A stretch of 64,000 bases of DNA, taken from the NCBI GenBank assembly GCA_964526045.1, contig CAZGIF010000006.1, positions 1 through 64,000 on the forward strand. The letters are read 5' to 3'. The notes below the pieces were generated by a model. It did not search any database and was not told the DNA's origin. It saw only the letters and a list, made by a program, of their open reading frames with translations. The translations under genes and the position numbers were made by a program. Numbering within the stretch: the first letter of the stretch is position 1; the number at the start of each line of letters is the position of its first letter. The stretch is from CAZGIF01 sp964526045. Its GTDB lineage: Bacteria > Patescibacteriota > Gracilibacteria > Absconditabacterales > Absconditicoccaceae. Positions 58,841 through 64,000 of the stretch are shown in pieces.

Positions 58841-59704
58841 ATGGTTTATAGTTTACCAACACACCATATGTCAGAATGTCCACAAATGAATCCAGGTTCA
58901 GCACGTTCAGATAAGACACCGCCTATTTCTTTTGCTAAAGAAGAATATAGAAAAGCGATACATGCTTGGCTTCGCAACTGAGAAAACAACTTAATGTTTG
59001 GCAACAACATTCATGAATTTTTGGAGATTCAGCGTAAAGTGCTTCAAGAATGCCTCTATGAAACAGCAGTCTGATGATATAAATACATACTACAACACTC
59101 AAACAAAGTTGTTCTATGGACACAATGAGATCGTTGGAATCAAGAATTTAAAATCCAGTCTTGTTGATTGTTACGCACTATCGCTCATCATATACTATGA
59201 GAAAAAACTCAATATTCTAAAAACGTCCTAGATATTTATAATCGCGTTATACTAGAAATACATAATGATAAAGTAAAACAATTATGAAATATCATAAATA
59301 GAAGAACAAGAAATACTGAAGAAATATATAAAAACTATGTTCTAATTGATGATAGAATAGAGAATCTTTTGTGAGCGTACAAAGAAATAAAAAACTCCTG
59401 AATACCAAGTTATTTTGTGTGGATTCTAGACCCTAGACACAACAATGCTATAGACAAATCCAATTATATAAATAATGTTCGAAAAAAAATCGAAGAAAGT
59501 GATGATGCAGAATGATTTTTGAAATATTTGCTAGTTGATGATAATTTTAATGCTTCTTTATTGTGAGATATAATTCAAACAAAAAATCTTCAAGATGTGT
59601 TGTTTCTTGTGGATTTTGACTCAGTTGTCTTTAATACCCAAAAATATATAGAAAACTGTACTGAAAAAATATTGGAATTTGTTTTTGAAAAGAAAAAATC
59701 ATAA
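58841..59704 (+). CDS. HAD-like protein of unknown function
   Basis: 287 residues. A region near the middle (NKVVLWTQGDRWNQEFKIQS, then LIDDRIENLLGAYKEIKNSG) recalls haloacid-dehalogenase-like phosphatases, which have a ThrGlyAsp loop and a later Asp pair, but the nucleophile DxD is not clear. The N-terminus is Cys/Pro-rich (SLPTHHMSECPQMNPGSARS) and the C-terminus acidic. The assignment is weak; no neighbour supports it. Confidence 0.55.
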
Positions 59705-59731
59705 CTTTAAACACATAAATTTTTGTTATTT

Positions 59732-60004
59732 TTAGTCAGAATCATTTTTTTTGTTTTTTTGTAATTTTTTGTACGCATCGTATCATAGTCGCACCACGAC
59801 TCCTCCACCGACAACTACCATAAACAATGTAGAAAGATATGACAAACGATCGTTTGAAAAACATTCACGAACACCAACACGTCCAATATCGAAGCATCAC
59901 GTTACAAGTCATTGATATAATCTAAGAAGTGCAATACATCAGATACAAACAGATCAAATTAGTTTTGTCCAAAGCAGCCATTTTGGTTCATTTTTTTTCA
60001 TCAT
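59732..60004 (-). CDS. Small membrane protein, 90 aa
   Basis: Two hydrophobic segments (LLWTKLIGSVCIGCIALLRL and LSTLFMVVVGGGVVVRLGYD) with a loop containing CFDIGRVGVRECFSNDRL, then a Lys/Asn-rich tail ending KKNDSD. Continuous only with TGA as Gly. No family recognised. It is divergent from znuA. Confidence 0.6.
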
Positions 60005-60146
60005 AGATGGGATCAAAAATAAATATATTATGCAACATTTGTAATCAAATAAAGCAATAATACAACAAAAAGATTAAATGAAATAATATTGCATTTATAA
60101 AACAAAATAATATGATGCATGTATATTTTAGTTTTTTTTTATAAAC

Positions 60147-61127
60147 ATGATCAAAAAAATAACAATTAGTCTAGCATTTATTATTTGTTTTACCGGTCTT
60201 GTGTGATGTAGTTCATTAGACAAACAAATAAAAAACATATGAGACACTCCATCTGTAGTCACATCTATACCACCTTTGTATGCACATACAACTGCCATTC
60301 TTTGAGAAAAATGAACTGTAACAAACCTTGTAAATCCATGAGTATCAGTGCACTATCGAGAACCGACATCCAATGACATCAAAGCTTTGGAACAAGCTGA
60401 TGCAATAGTATTTAATTGACTTCACTTAGAAGAGTTTTTAGATAAGAAGAAATATAACGCAATTGATACTAGCAAAAATATAAATTTGATTGCTTTTTGA
60501 GATAGTGATAAAACTGCAATACAAGAAGAACATGAAGGTGAAGAACATAACGAAAATCATGAAGAAGACTGACATGAAGATCATAAGCATGGAGAATATG
60601 ATCCACACGTACGGTTAGATCCTCGCGCTAGTATTATACAAACACAAAATATTCTACAAGGTCTTACTAGTTCACCATCGTATGAATATTTTGCAAACAA
60701 CGCAAAAACATATATACAAAAACTTGAACAGTTAGATACAGAGATTAAAGAACAACTCGCTTCAATTGAAAAACAAAATTTTGTTGTCTTTCATGAAGCA
60801 TTTTGATATTATATTGCTAGATATTGACTACAAGATCAATACAAATGAGCTATAAAATCATTTGATGGACAAGAACCTAGTGCACAACAAATAGCTACAC
60901 TTATTTCAACTCTCAAAAGTAACAATGTAAAAATCATATTTACAGAACCACAGTTTTCGCCAGATATCCTTACCATTATTGCAGAAGAAGTAGATTGATT
61001 GGTGGTGAAACAAATAGATCCACTCTGAAAAACACTGTCACCAAACTGATACATCGAAAACATGAAAGACATAACACAACAATTTATTTCTGCTTTTGAG
61101 CAAGTCTATGAAGACAAAAATACATAA
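60147..61127 (+). CDS. znuA: Zinc ABC transporter substrate-binding lipoprotein ZnuA
   Basis: 326 residues. The signal peptide ends in the lipobox LVGC (Gly = TGA) with Cys ~21. The body is a ZnuA/SBP_bac_9 fold: VTSIPPLYAHTTAILGEKGT, NGLHLEEFLDKKKYNAIDTS, a His-rich loop (EEHEGEEHNENHEEDGHEDHKH-type, 8 His), DPHVRLDPRASIIQTQNI, FVVFHEAFGYYIARYGLQDQY and the last motif TEPQFSPDILTIIAEEVDG. It captures Zn2+ outside the membrane. The gene overlaps znuC by 20 bp. Confidence 0.93.
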
Positions 61128-61824
61128 AAGCAATATACTATTATGAGTCAAAAATCTGTGTATAACATATGGTAAGAAAAAAATTCTTTCAGATGTGAAT
61201 TTTGATATTTCAGCAGGGGAAATCGTTTGTCTGATATGACCAAATGGTGCATGAAAATCTAGTTTAATACAATGTTTGTTATGAACACATAGCTCTTTTA
61301 CATGAAAGGTAACTCGTACAGGGACTCGTTTGTGATATGTTCCTCAAAAAACATCATTTTCTCCATACTTTTCATTGCAAGTAAAAGACTTTTTTGCATT
61401 GCACACGCAAGTGATTGACCAACTCGAACTACAAAACCTCATAAAAAAATTTACTATCTGACAGCTGTTAGAGACAAAATTATCAGATTTGTCATGATGA
61501 GAAATTCAAAAAGTTTTGTTAGTATACGCGCTTATGTCAAATCCAGAATTACTCATATTAGATGAACCCACAGCATGAATCGATGTGTTATGAGAAAAGA
61601 CATTTTATTCTACACTGCTAGATGTAGCAAAAAAATGAACTGCTGTATTGCTCGTATCTCACGATGTCCATGCAGTTTTGGCTTGTGCAGACAAAATCTT
61701 GTTTTTGCATGCGTGCTCGTGTTGTGTTGAACATATTCATTCTTGATCACCAGTCCATTCCACGTGAGTATTGTGAGAATATTTAGCTCCATTTTTGCAT
61801 ACACATCAGCAATGTAAACATTAA
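61108..61824 (+). CDS. znuC: Zinc ABC transporter ATPase ZnuC
   Basis: 238 residues. IVCLIGPNGAGKSSLIQCLL is Walker A (two of its Gly are TGA), YVPQKTSFSPYFSLQVKDFF is the Q loop, LSDLSGGEIQKVLLVYAL the ABC signature, and LLILDEPTAGIDVLGEKTFY Walker B with D loop; VLLVSHDVHAV is the H loop. The ATG at 61108 is inside the znuA end and avoids an in-frame stop that a later ATG (out of frame) would meet. Powers zinc import. Confidence 0.95.
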
Positions 61825-61850
61825 TTTTGTAATATAGAATAGTAGATTTT

Positions 61851-62687
61851 ATGTATTATGCAACCATGCAAGATATCTTATTAGGATTCGTTGAACCACT
61901 TCAGTATTGATTTTTTGTACGTGCATTGATCGCTGCAACCATAAGTGCAATACTTTTTGGTTTATTATGAAGTTTTGTTTTGTTGCGTCGCGAAGGAAAT
62001 ATTGCTCATACTCTCTCTCACTTTTCTTTGTTGGGTGTTGCAATAGGAATCGCTGGATCTTTCAATCTTTCACTCAGTTCTTTCATTTCAATTGTTGTTT
62101 GTATATGAATCATTTTATGGTTACAAAAATATAAAGACTTTGGGAAAGAGTCTATTAATGAGCTAGTCTCGCAATGAGGACTCGTTTTGGCGCTTTTGAT
62201 ATTTTGAATGTATACATGATACCTTTGAAGCATAGAAAACTTTTTGTTTGGGAATATACTTTTGTTATCAACACAAGACATACGAGTTTTGGCTGTAACG
62301 CTCATCGTTGTCAGTGGAATATTTTTTATGTATCATAAACAGTTTTTTTTGATTAGTTTTCAAAAAGAATTAGCCATCTGACAAGGAATCAACATACAGC
62401 TTTATGAGTGATTGTATTTGTTGTGTTTGGGGTGTGCTGTGTCTTTTAGTATCAAGATTTTATGAGTATTGCTTGTGACATCTTTTTTGCTTGTCCCAAG
62501 TATGATTAGTAGATTTTTTGCGAAAACGTATAAGCAAAATTTTATTATTCCAATTGGTATAGGAATAGGGACAAGTATCGTATGACTGTATAGTTCATAC
62601 GCACGAGACATCGCGAGTGGTCCAGCAATTATTGCGACGATGTTATTGGTTTTTTTGTTTGCGATCATAAGACATACACGTAGCTAG
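61851..62687 (+). CDS. znuB: Zinc ABC transporter permease ZnuB
   Basis: 278 residues with eight or nine hydrophobic helices. AATISAILFGLLGSFVLLRR, GNIAHTLSHFSLLGVAIGIA and SFSIKILGVLLVTSFLLVPS follow the ABC-3 permease family of metal importers. The ATG at 61851 starts MYYATMQDILLGFVEPLQYG; a start at 61866 (MQDIL) is also possible. Last gene of the znu operon. Confidence 0.9.
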
Positions 62688-62747
62688 GGGTTGATTTATA
62701 GTACAAATTTTGTATATAATGAGTATTATTTTACAAACATCCCAAAA

Positions 62748-63230
62748 ATGAAAAAGCATTTTCAATCAATAAATTATATAATATTTGTTCAATCACTCTT
62801 GGCAACATTATGATCATTATATTATGGATTTTATGGAGATCCAGTTGTTAATATAGCTAGTGGGAACTTATTTGATCCTGCAAATGCTTTGTTACCTTGT
62901 GAATTATGTTGGTATGCAAGAATACTTATGTATCCTATTGTATTGCTTTCTTTAGTTGGAATTCTCAAAAAAAAGTCTGACTATATTTGGTATATTATCC
63001 CACAAGTCATATTGTGAATTGCATTGGAAATCTATCACTACCTCTTACAAAAAACAGCTATAACAAATAGCTTTACATGTACTCTTGCAAATCCATGTGA
63101 GGCACTAGAAGTTAATTATCTGTGATTTATAACAATTCCTTTCCTTTGCTTGACTGCGTTTCTTGTTATTTTGTGAGCTTGTATCTACGCAATTCGCAAA
63201 AATAATCAACATAGTTATGACGATATGTAA
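62748..63230 (+). CDS. Disulfide bond formation protein DsbB/BdbC-like
   Basis: 160 residues with four hydrophobic helices. ANALLPCELCWYARILMYPI carries the CxxC that gives electrons to quinone; the second pair lies in TCTLANPCEALEVN. This is the membrane oxidase that re-oxidises a DsbA-type partner. Disulfide formation fits the Cys-rich secreted protein next door. A strong terminator follows. Confidence 0.9.
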
Positions 63231-63269
63231 GAAAACTATAATCTTATAAAATCTTGTTACATTTGGATA

Positions 63270-63311
63270 GACTGATTCGTATACTTTATACAATCAGTTT
63301 TTTTTATTATT
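63270..63311 (+). terminator. Intrinsic terminator after the DsbB-like gene
   Basis: ACTGATT...AATCAGT stem with an inner GTAT/ATAC extension, then T8. It closes the znu-dsbB-like block before the next gene. Confidence 0.85.
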
Positions 63312-63322
63312 TATATATTATA

Positions 63323-64000
63323 ATGTTTGCAATTAAAAATCACCGTCTCGTATTTTCTATTCTAGCTTTTGCTGTTTTTACGCGATTAACATGAATAGTT
63401 TCTATTAGTTACTGACTAAAATGTTCAACCGAATTTGATCCTGTTTGTTGAAATGATGGTACAACATACACCAATGAATGTATGATGATGGAATATGTAG
63501 AAGAAGCGTGAACTTGGAGAAATGTCATTGGAGTAGCATACACATGAGAGTGTACCGAAAAAAAAGATGAAATGATGCAATGTGAATCATACTTTGATTG
63601 ATGTAACACGTGTACAGTCAATGAAGATGGAACATTATGAGCTTGTACAAAAATGTTTTGTGAAGAAAATGAAAAGCCTCATTGTATAAAGAAAAAAGAG
63701 TGAACTGTTGAAGAAAAAACAGACCTGACACAATGTATGTCATACTTCGATTGATGTAATACGTGTACTGTTAATGAGGATGGAACCTTGGGAGCTTGTA
63801 CAGAAAAGTTTTGTATGGAAAAAGAAGAACCAAAATGTTTAGAAAAAAAAGAATCAGATCAAGAACCAACTATGTGTACAATGCAATACGCTCCAGTATG
63901 TGCTTCTGTTGCAGTTCAATGTATCAAAGCACCTTGTCCAGCACAACAACAAACATTTGGTAACGAATGTATGATGAACAACAACTCACTTGCAACAAAA
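63323..64000 (+). CDS. Secreted Cys-rich protein with Kazal-type inhibitor domains (3' end beyond window)
   Basis: 226 codons without stop to the window edge. A signal or TM segment (LVFSILAFAVFTRLTGIVSI) is followed by a Kazal-type module: CSTEFDPVCGNDGTTYTNEC, with its C-terminal GECT. Two near-identical ~46-residue Cys modules come next, each with YFDGCNTCTVNEDGTLGACT, in the style of pacifastin-like inhibitors, separated by Lys/Glu-rich linkers. The last part (YAPVCASVAVQCIKAPCPAQ, then FGNECMMNNN) starts a second Kazal-like module. Likely a secreted protease inhibitor; inhibitory residues were not assigned. Confidence 0.8.

Noticed and set aside
61144..61173. ATG at 61144 as start of znuC
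   Set aside because: It reads into a TAA after ten codons; the ATPase frame starts at 61108 in another frame, overlapping znuA.
1..64000. Reading TGA as tryptophan (code 4) instead of glycine
   Set aside because: TGA falls at conserved glycines (Walker A, SDR GxxGxxG loops, L11 and L1 loops), not at Trp positions, and TGG encodes the conserved Trp residues.
1..64000. CRISPR array, rRNA or tRNA genes
   Set aside because: No regularly spaced repeats, no rRNA stretches and no cloverleaf with a recognisable T-loop were found on either strand by reading.

Overview
The window comes from a bacterium that reads UGA as glycine (translation table 25), which points to the Absconditabacteria (SR1)/Gracilibacteria branch of the Patescibacteria/CPR. 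Almost every gene is broken by in-frame TGA under the standard code but becomes one continuous, recognisable protein when TGA is read as Gly. In the zinc ABC ATPase, for example, two glycines of the Walker A loop GPNGAGKSS are TGA, and the catalytic DRGY glycine of the transposase is TGA. DNA is AT-rich, intergenic gaps are short and genes are tightly packed. Only TAA and TAG were used as stops. No tRNA, rRNA or CRISPR array was recognised.

Layout. 1-5.5 kb: an unknown protein, a winged-helix/phosphoribosyltransferase fusion, a cyanophycin-synthetase-like ATP-grasp protein with a poly-A frameshift, a TIM-barrel isomerase, a UPF0489 protein and a transketolase-C-like protein. 5.6-10 kb: a large acidic protein and a repeat protein ending in a TFGDSL module. 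10.2-17.2 kb: PAP2 phosphatase, DnaB, a shortened alanyl-tRNA synthetase, a WecG/TagA-type glycosyltransferase and a large membrane protein. 17.3-22 kb: Trm11-like methyltransferase and ATP synthase epsilon on the minus strand, then secE, nusG, a membrane protein, rplK and rplA on the plus strand. 22.1-31.8 kb (minus): a 2230-residue alpha-2-macroglobulin, a one-TM protein and an SLH-like surface protein. 32-49.6 kb: a surface polysaccharide locus (galE, rmlC, rmlD, an rmlA remnant, a cytidylyltransferase-type enzyme, gmd, fcl, a gmd paralogue, methyltransferases, at least five glycosyltransferases and a flippase), interrupted by a truncated IS4-type element and by a segment that obeys the standard code. 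49.7-60 kb: gyrA, folC, an LRR-transglutaminase-like secreted protein, SppA protease and small unknowns. 60.1-64 kb: znuA-znuC-znuB, a DsbB-like protein, and a Cys-rich Kazal-type inhibitor protein that runs off the right edge.

Together this looks like a small-genome epibiont that invests heavily in its surface: deoxysugar polysaccharide, S-layer-like anchoring, protease traps (alpha-2-macroglobulin, Kazal), disulfide formation, zinc capture and cell-envelope quality control. That the protease-trap proteins protect the cell from host or prey proteases is inference, not shown by sequence.
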